A stretch of DNA of 64,000 nucleotides from Burkholderiales bacterium. GTDB lineage: Bacteria > Pseudomonadota > Gammaproteobacteria > Burkholderiales > Casimicrobiaceae. Shown one piece after another: positions 8,554 to 15,470 of this stretch. Under the pieces are notes generated by a model. The model was not told where the DNA came from. It made no database searches and worked only from the letters and a program-made list of their open reading frames with translations. Positions within the stretch are counted from its first letter, which is position 1; each line of letters starts with the position of its first letter. Made by a program: the position numbers and the translations under genes. The stretch covers positions 16,144-80,143 of the forward strand of contig CAJPFI010000044.1 in NCBI GenBank assembly GCA_905339295.1, written 5' to 3'.

Positions 8554-9555
8554 CTAGCCCCAGATCTCGCCGAACGCGCGCAGCAGGTTGCCGCCGACGA
8601 TCCGGTCGACCTCGGAGGCGGCGAAGCCGCCCTGCTCCAGCGCCTCGACGATGCGCTGCCAGTGGTGCGCGGAGGGCGTCTCCGTCGGGAAGCGGCCGGC
8701 GAGCGTGTTGCCGAACGCGGCGACGTAGCTGCCGGTCGCCGACGAGTACCGGTTCGCCGTCATGTCGAGGATGTGGCGCACCTTCTCGTCGTCGCTGACC
8801 ACCGCGAAGTCGGTCCCGACGCCGACGTGCTCGACGCCGACGAGGTTCGCGATGTGCCGCACGTGCCGCACGAAGTTCCCGAGCGTCGGCGGATGCGCCG
8901 GGTCGTTGTCCCAGTTCATCAGGCCGTGGATGCTCGCACCGACGACGCCTCCGGTCGCCGCGACGGCCTTGAGCGTGTCGTCGGTCTTGTTGCGCGGGCG
9001 CATGTCCACCGCCTTGGCGTTCGCGTGCGTCAACAGCACCGGCCGCGACGAAAGGCGCGAGGCCTCGGTCGCCGTCGCGTCCCCGCAGTGCGACAGGTCG
9101 ATTGCGACGCCCACGCGGTTCAGCTCGCCGACGAGATCGCGCCCGAACAGGCTCAGACCTCCGTTGCGCGGCTCCGAGCAGCCGTCGCCCGCGGCATTGG
9201 CCTCGTTGTAGGTGAGCTGCATCACGCGCATCCCGAGCGCGTGGAAGGCCCGCACGCGCCTGAGGTTCTGGCCGATCGCCAGCGTGTTCTGCCAGCCCAT
9301 GATCAGCCCGGTCCTGCCGCTCGCCTTCGCGCGGGCGATGTCGTCCGCCGTGCGCACGAGCAGCCATGGCGAATCCGGCGCGGCGAGGCGGTCGAGCCAC
9401 TCGGCGAGGCCGTCGAACGTCGGCTCCAGGCCGTCGCGCATGTCGGTCACGGTCACGTTGGCGGCGGTCACGCCCCCCGAGCGAAGCGGCGCGGGGTCGC
9501 CGTCGCAGAAGTACACGAGGCCGTCGATCACGATGCGTTCCTGCGCGCGGGACAT
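8554..9555 (-). CDS. M19 (renal dipeptidase-like) amidohydrolase, divergent metal site
   Basis: A 333-residue protein of the membrane dipeptidase M19 family. The second-metal ligands are present in AIDLSHCGD and VLLTHAN, as is the GVGTDF aspartate. The first-metal HxD near the N terminus is missing (IDGLVYFCDGD), and the usual bridging-Glu region reads IMGWQNT. So it is a divergent subgroup that may be mononuclear or have changed chemistry. M19 enzymes tolerate D-residues at the C-terminal side of dipeptides, which fits the DadA-like neighbour. GGAGGA precedes the ATG at 9555. No signal peptide. Confidence 0.85.
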   Translation of the reverse strand: MSRAQERIVIDGLVYFCDGDPAPLRSGGVTAANVTVTDMRDGLEPTFDGLAEWLDRLAAPDSPWLLVRTADDIARAKASGRTGLIMGWQNTLAIGQNLRRVRAFHALGMRVMQLTYNEANAAGDGCSEPRNGGLSLFGRDLVGELNRVGVAIDLSHCGDATATEASRLSSRPVLLTHANAKAVDMRPRNKTDDTLKAVAATGGVVGASIHGLMNWDNDPAHPPTLGNFVRHVRHIANLVGVEHVGVGTDFAVVSDDEKVRHILDMTANRYSSATGSYVAAFGNTLAGRFPTETPSAHHWQRIVEALEQGGFAASEVDRIVGGNLLRAFGEIWG

Positions 9556-9607
9556 CGGTGGGTCCTCCGGAGGGGGCCGCGCCCCGGGAAGGGGGCCGTC
9601 GCAGCGA

Positions 9608-9636
9608 ATATTGCTACGCGATATCGAGTATTGCAA
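9608..9636 (-). promoter_or_regulatory. Leftward promoter for the M19-IclR pair
   Basis: Reading leftward, TTGCAA (9636-9631) is followed after 17 bases by CAATAT (9613-9608), a fair sigma-70 layout ahead of the ATG at 9555. The -35 hexamer is self-complementary and is also used by the rightward promoter. Copies of TATTGC at 9609-9614 and 9629-9634, 20 bases apart, may be operator repeats. Confidence 0.45.
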
Positions 9637-9659
9637 GTCTCGCTCCCGCTCCCTACGAT
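9631..9659 (+). promoter_or_regulatory. Rightward sigma-70 promoter for the Bug operon
   Basis: TTGCAA (9631-9636), a 17-base spacer and TACGAT (9654-9659) lie about 90 bases before the Bug-receptor ATG. It sits in the only AT-rich island between two divergent operons and overlaps the leftward promoter, so one bound regulator could control both directions. Confidence 0.5.
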
Positions 9660-9748
9660 GGCCGTCGAGCGCCTCCCGCGCCGCCGTCGTCGCCACGACC
9701 GACGCGCGCGCAGCGTGCGAACCACATCCGCCCCGAGGAGATCGAGCG

Positions 9749-10723
9749 ATGGTCGACAAGCTCCTGACGTGCTGTCTCGTGCTGGCATGCCTCGTCCCGC
9801 TGCAGGCGGCCGCCCAATCGGCCGCGTATCCGACGCGAGCGATCCGGATCATCGTCGCGTACCCGCCGGGCGGCAGCACCGACGTCGCCGCGCGGCTCGT
9901 CGCGGAGCCGCTGTCGCGGGCGTTGGGGCAGCCGGTCGTCATCGAGAACAGGCCGGGCGCCGGCGGCACGATCGGCGCGAGCCTCGTCGCGAAGTCGGAT
10001 GCCGACGGCTACACGCTGCTGTTCGGCTCGGCCGCCGAGACCAGCATCGCGCGCGTGACGATGAAGAACGTCCCGTTCGAGACGCTGAAGGACTTCGCGC
10101 CGGTGACCCTCGTCGGCCGCGTGCCGTTCCTGCTCGTGACGAACGCCGCGTTGCCGCCCACCAACCTGCGCGAGCTGATCGCCTGGATCCGGTCCAGCCC
10201 GGGCAAGGTCAACTACTCGTCGTTCGGCAACAACACGACCAATCACCTGGTCGGAGAGGCGTTCAAGGTCGCTGCGGGCGTCGACGTGGCGCACATCCCG
10301 TACAAGGGCAGCGCGCCGTCGGTCGCGGACCTGCTAGGCGGCCAGGTCCAGTACACGTTCGACACGATCACCGCGGTGCTGCCGCATGTGCGGGGCGGCA
10401 GGCTCAGGGCGATCGCGGTCGCCACGGCGCAGCGCTCGGCGCTGGTTCCCGACGTGCCGACGCTGTCCGAGAGCGGGCTGCCCGGCTTCACGGGCGGCAC
10501 GTGGTTCGGCCTGCTCGCGCCGGTCGCCACGCCGGCGCCGGTCGTCGAGAGGCTCAACCGCGAGCTCGCCGCGATCCTGCACTCGGACGCGATGCGCAAG
10601 GAGTTCGAGAGCCGCGGCATCGAGCCGGTCGGCGACTCGCCGCAGGAGTACGCGCAGTTCATCCGCTCGGAGACGGAGCGCTGGACCCAGCTCGCCGCGA
10701 AGATCGGCCTCAAGCCCGAATGA
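9749..10723 (+). CDS. Tripartite tricarboxylate transporter (Bug/TctC) substrate-binding protein
   Basis: A 324-residue periplasmic receptor. A signal peptide (residues 1-23, ending AAAQS) is followed by the Bug-family opening YPTRAIRIIVAYPPGGSTD. The ligand-site segments NRPGAGG and PYKGSAPSVADLLGG are present. GAGGAG precedes the ATG. No TctA/TctB membrane genes are near, which is common for orphan Bug receptors. Its stop overlaps the next ATG (ATGA). The ligand is unknown; context suggests an amino-acid-derived or N-substituted compound. Confidence 0.93.
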   Translation: MVDKLLTCCLVLACLVPLQAAAQSAAYPTRAIRIIVAYPPGGSTDVAARLVAEPLSRALGQPVVIENRPGAGGTIGASLVAKSDADGYTLLFGSAAETSIARVTMKNVPFETLKDFAPVTLVGRVPFLLVTNAALPPTNLRELIAWIRSSPGKVNYSSFGNNTTNHLVGEAFKVAAGVDVAHIPYKGSAPSVADLLGGQVQYTFDTITAVLPHVRGGRLRAIAVATAQRSALVPDVPTLSESGLPGFTGGTWFGLLAPVATPAPVVERLNRELAAILHSDAMRKEFESRGIEPVGDSPQEYAQFIRSETERWTQLAAKIGLKPE

Positions 10724-11955
10724 CGTCCGCCGTGCCCGCGGCCCGCGGCACGGACGGCACGGGTCCCACCGCGATCGTCGTCGGCGCGGGAATCATCGGC
10801 GCGACGGCCGCCTACGAGCTGCAGAAGGCGGGCGTCGCGACGACGCTGATCGACGCCGACGCGCCGGGGATGGGGTGCAGCTACGGCAATGCCGGCGCGA
10901 TCAGCCCGGGCTCGGTCGCGCCGCTCGCGATGCCCGGCGTGCTGAGAAGCGTGTTCGACATGCTGCGCGATCCCGAGGGACCGCTGCACGTGCGCCCGAT
11001 GTACCTGCCGCGCGCGCTGCCGTGGCTGCTGCGCTTCGCCGCCGCCGCGCGCCCCGCGCGCGTCGAGCGAATCGCGGCCGAGCTCCACGACCTGCACCGC
11101 GGCGCGATCGAGGCGCACGAGGCGCTCGCACGGGAGATCGGCGCGCCGGAGCTCGTCCAGCGCCGTGGCCACCTGCACCTGTATCCCGACGAGCGCGCGC
11201 TCGCGAAGGACGCAGGCTCGTGGGCGTTGCGCAGGCGCTTCGGCGTGACCGTCGCAAGACTCGACCGTGCCCGGATCCTCGAGCTGGAACCGGCGGTCGG
11301 ACCGCGCTACGCGATCGGGATGCACCTGCCGGACCACGCGATGGTCGTGAGCCCTCACCGCTACGTCGAATGCATCGTCGCCGCGTACCGCCGCCGCGGC
11401 GGGCGCCTGGCCACGAATCGCGTGACGCGCGTCGATGCGCGCGGCGGCGGCTGGACGTGCACGGGCGTGAACGACGCGTGGCACGCCGACCATCTCGTCG
11501 TGGCGGCCGGCGTCGGGTCGGGCGCGCTGCTCGCGCCGCTGGGCATCCGCCCGCCGATCGAGTCGCAGCGCGGCTACCACGTGACGTTCATCGGTGTGCC
11601 CCGCCCGACCACGCGCGTCGTCGTGCTGGCGGACCGCAAGGCGTTCACGACGCCGATGGAGGAAGGCTTCCGCATCGCCGGCACCGTCGAGATCGCGGGA
11701 CTCGAGCCGCCCCCGAATCCGCGCCGTATCGCGGTCCTCGAGCGGATCGCGCGAGAGACGTTTCGCGCGCTCGACGGCGCGACGGCGCGCTCGTGGATGG
11801 GCCACCGGCCCTGCATGCCCGACACGCTTCCGTGGATCGGACCCGCGCCGAAGCATCCCGGCCTGTGGTTCGCGTTCGGCCACGGCCACACCGGCGTCAC
11901 CGACGCGCCCGGCACGGCGCGCCGCCTCCGGGATGCCATCACCGGGAGTCGATGA
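10720..11955 (+). CDS. FAD-dependent D-amino acid dehydrogenase-like oxidoreductase (DadA/DAO family)
   Basis: A 411-residue flavoprotein. The N-terminal dinucleotide fold is plain (AIVVGAGIIGATAAYEL, about residues 18-34), as is the DadA-like GMGCSYGNAGAISPGS region. The C-terminal FAD contact region reads LWFAFGHGHTGVTDAPGTA, and HRPCMPDTLPWIGP is typical of DAO-family enzymes. Predicted reaction: oxidative deamination of a D-amino acid or related secondary amine at the inner membrane. It is translationally coupled to the Bug receptor by a 4-base overlap and is followed one base later by the amidohydrolase gene. Confidence 0.88.
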   Translation: MTSAVPAARGTDGTGPTAIVVGAGIIGATAAYELQKAGVATTLIDADAPGMGCSYGNAGAISPGSVAPLAMPGVLRSVFDMLRDPEGPLHVRPMYLPRALPWLLRFAAAARPARVERIAAELHDLHRGAIEAHEALAREIGAPELVQRRGHLHLYPDERALAKDAGSWALRRRFGVTVARLDRARILELEPAVGPRYAIGMHLPDHAMVVSPHRYVECIVAAYRRRGGRLATNRVTRVDARGGGWTCTGVNDAWHADHLVVAAGVGSGALLAPLGIRPPIESQRGYHVTFIGVPRPTTRVVVLADRKAFTTPMEEGFRIAGTVEIAGLEPPPNPRRIAVLERIARETFRALDGATARSWMGHRPCMPDTLPWIGPAPKHPGLWFAFGHGHTGVTDAPGTARRLRDAITGSR

Positions 11956-11956
11956 G

Positions 11957-12817
11957 ATGCCCAGAACCCTCACCGTCGCCGCCGCGCAGACCGGCCCCGT
12001 CCTCTCGGAGGACATGCACTCGATGGTCCCGACGGCCATCCGGATGATCGACGAGGCGGCCGAGCGCGGCGTCGACATCCTCGCGTTCTGCGAACTGTTC
12101 CTGTCGCCGTTCTTCCCGAACCGGCTGCGCGAGGACGTCGACCACTTCTTCGTCGCGCCCGACTGCGACGTGATCCGCACGATCGTCGACGCGGCGCGGC
12201 GCCGCCATGTCGCGCTGGTGCTGCCCTTCGGCGAGCGCGCCGCCGCCGGGCGGTTCAACGCGGCGCTGGTGGTCGACGCCGACGGGCGCACGGTCGGCAC
12301 CTACCGCAAGGTCCACATCCCGGCCTACTTCCCGAACGAGCGGCCCGGCGGCACGGGCAGCTACGAGCGCATGTACTTCACGCCGGGCGACGATCTGCCG
12401 GTGTTCGACGTGGCGGGCTCGAGGATCGGCGTGCAGATCTGCTACGACCGCCAGTTCCCCGAGGGGTCGCGCGCGCTCGTCCTCAAGGGCGCCGAGATCC
12501 TGTTCATGCCGATCTGCTACTCGGTCTACGGCGATCCCGAGCATCGCGCCGAGGCGTGGGAGATCCCGCTGCGCGCCCGGGCATTCGAGAATGGCGTGTT
12601 CGTCGTCGCGGCGAACAAGGTCGGCAGCGAAGGCGTCCGCCGCCACCTTGGCAAGTCGATGATCGTGAGCCCCGAGGGCCGCATCCTCGCCTCGGCCGGC
12701 ACGACCGGCGAGGAGCTCGTCGTGCAGGCGATCGACCTCGACGAGGCGTCGATCCCGCGCAAGCGTATGCCGTGGTGGCGCGACCGGCGGCCCGACCTGT
12801 ACCGATCGCTCGCCTGA
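11957..12817 (+). CDS. Carbon-nitrogen hydrolase (N-carbamoyl-amino-acid amidohydrolase-like)
   Basis: A 286-residue nitrilase-superfamily enzyme. The Glu-Lys-Cys triad is visible: Glu in ILAFCELFLSPFF, Lys in YRKVHIPAYFP and Cys in QICYDRQFPEG. The last is close to N-carbamoyl-D-amino acid hydrolases and beta-ureidopropionases. The gene starts one base after the flavoprotein stop, so it belongs to the same operon. A plausible role is releasing a D-amino acid from its N-carbamoyl form, feeding the DadA-like enzyme; this is inference from family and order. Confidence 0.9.
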   Translation: MPRTLTVAAAQTGPVLSEDMHSMVPTAIRMIDEAAERGVDILAFCELFLSPFFPNRLREDVDHFFVAPDCDVIRTIVDAARRRHVALVLPFGERAAAGRFNAALVVDADGRTVGTYRKVHIPAYFPNERPGGTGSYERMYFTPGDDLPVFDVAGSRIGVQICYDRQFPEGSRALVLKGAEILFMPICYSVYGDPEHRAEAWEIPLRARAFENGVFVVAANKVGSEGVRRHLGKSMIVSPEGRILASAGTTGEELVVQAIDLDEASIPRKRMPWWRDRRPDLYRSLA

Positions 12818-13249
12818 ACCCGGGATGGGCCCGGGCATCGCCGCGAACCCCGTTCGCCCCGACGCCCCCGGAGTGCGATCCTGTCGCGTGGCGGGATGTG
12901 CTCGCCGCCGCAAGGGTGCGAGCCCCCGGGCCACTCGCGATGCCGTCGATCGCGCGCGATCCCCTCACCGACCCGTCGCGCTCGCCCCCGTGCCGGCACG
13001 CTGCCGGCACGTTTCGCCGTGACGTGCCGTCGGCCTGCGCCCACGCGCGACGGACATCGGGGTCGACCCCGCGTCGCGGGCCGGCGGGAATGCCGCGCCG
13101 CTTCCGGCTGTTTGCGCCCGCAACGGCGGAGTTCCTGCATCCGGTGGCCGCCCGACGACGTACCTGAACGCGGAACGCCAGGCGGCGCATCGACACGATG
13201 CGCCCCGCCTGCGGATCGCCGCACCCGGACAACCCAGAGGAGAATCTCG
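12818..13249. other. Intergenic region before the CHRD lipoprotein
   Basis: About 430 bases after the catabolic operon. It contains a short direct duplication, tgccggcacgctgccggcacg, around 12993. No gene, T-run terminator or convincing promoter was found. Confidence 0.4.
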
Positions 13250-13702
13250 ATGAAGGCAGCAGTTCCGTGCAAACGCCGCACCGTCCGCGCCCTGGCGGCG
13301 GCCGGCGCCCTGGCCGTCCTTGGCGCCTGTTCGTCGATGCCCGGCATGATGTCGATGTATTCGCAGAGCGTCGCGCTCGCCGGCAGCAACGAGGTTCCGC
13401 CGGTGTCGACGCCGGCCTCGGGCTCGGGGACCGTCACGATCCGGCCGGACATGACCGTCAGCGCGAAGATCACCGTCACCGGCATGACCGCCACCGCCGC
13501 GCACATCCACCAGGCCGCGGCGGGCGCGAACGGACCGGTGGTCGTTCCGTTCACGAAGACCGCGGACAACACGTTCGAGGCGCCCTCCGGCGCGAAGCTG
13601 ACCGAGGCGCAGTACGCCGCGTACAAGGCGGGCAACCTGTACGTCAACGTGCACAGCGCCGCGCATCCCGGCGGCGAGGTCCGCGCGCAACTCAGGCCCT
13701 AG
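13250..13702 (+). CDS. CHRD-domain lipoprotein
   Basis: A 150-residue envelope protein. The lipobox LGAC (about residues 24-27) follows a basic, hydrophobic leader. The CHRD domain then covers about 40-148, with VALAGSNEVPPV near its start, HIHQAAAGANGPVVV in the middle and YVNVHSAAHPGGEVRAQL at the end, all hallmarks of the family. GAGGAG precedes the ATG. CHRD domains occur in secreted and surface proteins; the biochemical role is unclear. It stands alone. Confidence 0.9.
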   Translation: MKAAVPCKRRTVRALAAAGALAVLGACSSMPGMMSMYSQSVALAGSNEVPPVSTPASGSGTVTIRPDMTVSAKITVTGMTATAAHIHQAAAGANGPVVVPFTKTADNTFEAPSGAKLTEAQYAAYKAGNLYVNVHSAAHPGGEVRAQLRP

Positions 13703-13994
13703 GGTCGCAGGCGGCGGGGCGCGTCGCCGGCGTCCTTGCCGCGCCACAGGCCGACCTCGGCGGGGAGGGAGCCGGCACGCTCACCGGGAAGGGCGCGATC
13801 GACTTCGCGCTCTTCTCCGGCGACGCGGTCTTCGTGGCTTGCGAGGCCTGCGCGTCGGGAACTGCCGCGCCGCTGCCCTCCCGCACGGGGACCGGACTGA
13901 TCGTGGTCGCGCCGCGGGTCCTCGCCATCGCGATGCGGACATTGCGCGGGAAGCGGCGGTGCGCCTTTTCGGCCCGCCGCGTGGTGGCGTGGCG

Positions 13995-15143
13995 CTAGAG
14001 CTTCGCGTCGAACAGTCCGGCCACCTTCCGGAACCCCATTTGCGTCGGGTGCAGCTCGTTGCCCCACCACGCCTTGTACCGCGCGCCCGCCAGCTCGGTC
14101 GACAGCGCGTTGCGCAGGTCCACCACCCGCACATGCGCGAACGCCGGCGTCGCGACGAGCGCGCCCAGCATCGCGTAGAAGCGGTCGATGAGGTCGCGCG
14201 CGATGTCGACGCGCTCGGCCAGGTCGTCGTAGCCCTTCTCGCGGAAGCCGGGCTCGAGCCATGGGCCCGGCAGCCAACCCCAGCCGCCCAGCACCCCGCG
14301 CCCGTCCGGCACCGGGTAGTCGTAGCCGTGCAGCAGGATCGGCACGCGCGTGCCCAGCAGGCTCTCGCAGGCGACGGTGACCGCCTGCAGGACGGTCGCG
14401 TACGCGACGCGGATGCGTGTCTCGAGCAGCCCCTGGAGAATCGCCGGATTGAGCCCGAACACCGGCGACGAGCGATGGTTGACCAGCATCGCGAATGCGT
14501 CGCCCGCCACGTCGTTGCCGCCCCCGGAGACGAGGATCGCGCGAGGCGTGTCGCCCCGCCGCGCGACGCGCTCGACCACGCGCACGAAGTCGTCGAGCTG
14601 GCCGCCGTCGTAGGCCATGCTCTCGACCGAGTCGCCGCGGTGGGCGACCTGTTCGACGTCCCAGCCGAATTCATCGTCGAGCTCCCGCAGCACGTCGTGG
14701 AACGGGTAGTCGAACCACGAGTCGCCCTCGGCGACGAGAACTCCGCGGCCCGAAGGTCCCGGCTTCGCGCCCGCGGGGCCGGTCGCCGCCGCCTTGGCAA
14801 CGGCCTTGCGCGCGGGCTTGCGCGCTCCCGCACGCGCGTCCCGGCGTGACGCCGTGGCGGCCTTCGCGACCGCCTTCGCGCGACGCGCGCGCCTCTCCGC
14901 GCGCTGCGCGACCGTCCACTCGGCCTGCGCGCGACCGAGCTTCAGCGCCTGCGCGATCGCTTGGTCGAGGCTTTGCGTACCCCTGACGGCCGCTCGCTTG
15001 CGCGCGCCCTTCGCCGGCCGCCGGCGCACCGACTTCGCCGGGCGACGGCCTGCCGCCTTCACCGCATTGCGCGACATCGATGCGAACTGCTCCCACGCGG
15101 AGGGAGCGCTCGCCGCCCTCGTCCTGCGCTTCGTCCCGGCCAT
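13995..15143 (-). CDS. SGNH/GDSL hydrolase with histone-H1-like basic N-terminal region
   Basis: A 382-residue protein. Residues 1-133 are Ala/Lys/Arg-rich with KPARKAV- and RRPAKG-type repeats, resembling H1/AlgP tails that bind nucleic acid. Residues 134-382 form an SGNH hydrolase: GDSW (140-143) with the nucleophile Ser, GGGND (207-211) and the late HPTQMGF with catalytic His near 365. No signal peptide, so it is probably cytosolic. AAGGAGGAG precedes the ATG at 15143. It is the last gene of an operon with the OB-like protein and the C25-like protease. Substrate unknown (ester or acyl bond expected). Confidence 0.85.
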   Translation of the reverse strand: MAGTKRRTRAASAPSAWEQFASMSRNAVKAAGRRPAKSVRRRPAKGARKRAAVRGTQSLDQAIAQALKLGRAQAEWTVAQRAERRARRAKAVAKAATASRRDARAGARKPARKAVAKAAATGPAGAKPGPSGRGVLVAEGDSWFDYPFHDVLRELDDEFGWDVEQVAHRGDSVESMAYDGGQLDDFVRVVERVARRGDTPRAILVSGGGNDVAGDAFAMLVNHRSSPVFGLNPAILQGLLETRIRVAYATVLQAVTVACESLLGTRVPILLHGYDYPVPDGRGVLGGWGWLPGPWLEPGFREKGYDDLAERVDIARDLIDRFYAMLGALVATPAFAHVRVVDLRNALSTELAGARYKAWWGNELHPTQMGFRKVAGLFDAKL

Positions 15144-15201
15144 TGCCCTCCTCCTTCCCGGCACGTGCGATCCGCTTCGGGCAAGCCCCGCCGGCCGCGC
15201 G

Positions 15202-15465
15202 TCAGCCGATGATCTCGATCTCGTCGGCCAGCAGCGTGTGCGCGAGCAACGTTCCGCTGCAGCGGACGTCGTGTCCGACATAGCGAGCCAGGGTCCTGTC
15301 GCCCATCGCCGGCCCGTGCCTGCGGCGCAACACCCAGCGCTCGCTGCCCGTGTCGATCCACAACGCCACGTGGCGGCTCTTGCTCGCGCCGCCGAACGGA
15401 CCGCGCGACACGCGTCCGGTCACGCCGGACACGCGCCTTGGCTCGTCGCCGACGGGGCCGGCCAC
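15202..15465 (-). CDS. Small OB-like protein, GTG start
   Basis: An 87-residue protein. The GTG at 15465 lies six bases after the protease stop codon, giving tight coupling. The core reads like a compact beta-barrel: SGVTGRVSRGPFGG, ASKSRHVALWID, RWVLRRR, YVGHDVRCSGTLLAH, LLADEIEIIG. A Gly-rich loop before SKS and the WVLRR strand look like conserved positions. A long in-frame extension upstream overlaps the protease gene and is discounted. Function is unknown; position between the protease and the SGNH hydrolase suggests a ligand-binding or inhibitor subunit (inference). Confidence 0.65.
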   Translation of the reverse strand: MAGPVGDEPRRVSGVTGRVSRGPFGGASKSRHVALWIDTGSERWVLRRRHGPAMGDRTLARYVGHDVRCSGTLLAHTLLADEIEIIG

Positions 15466-15470
15466 GGCCT

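Noticed and set aside
13703..13994. Small gene in the gap between the CHRD lipoprotein and the SGNH hydrolase
   Set aside because: Frames here have no ribosome site or recognisable residues; it is probably just the convergent 3' region.
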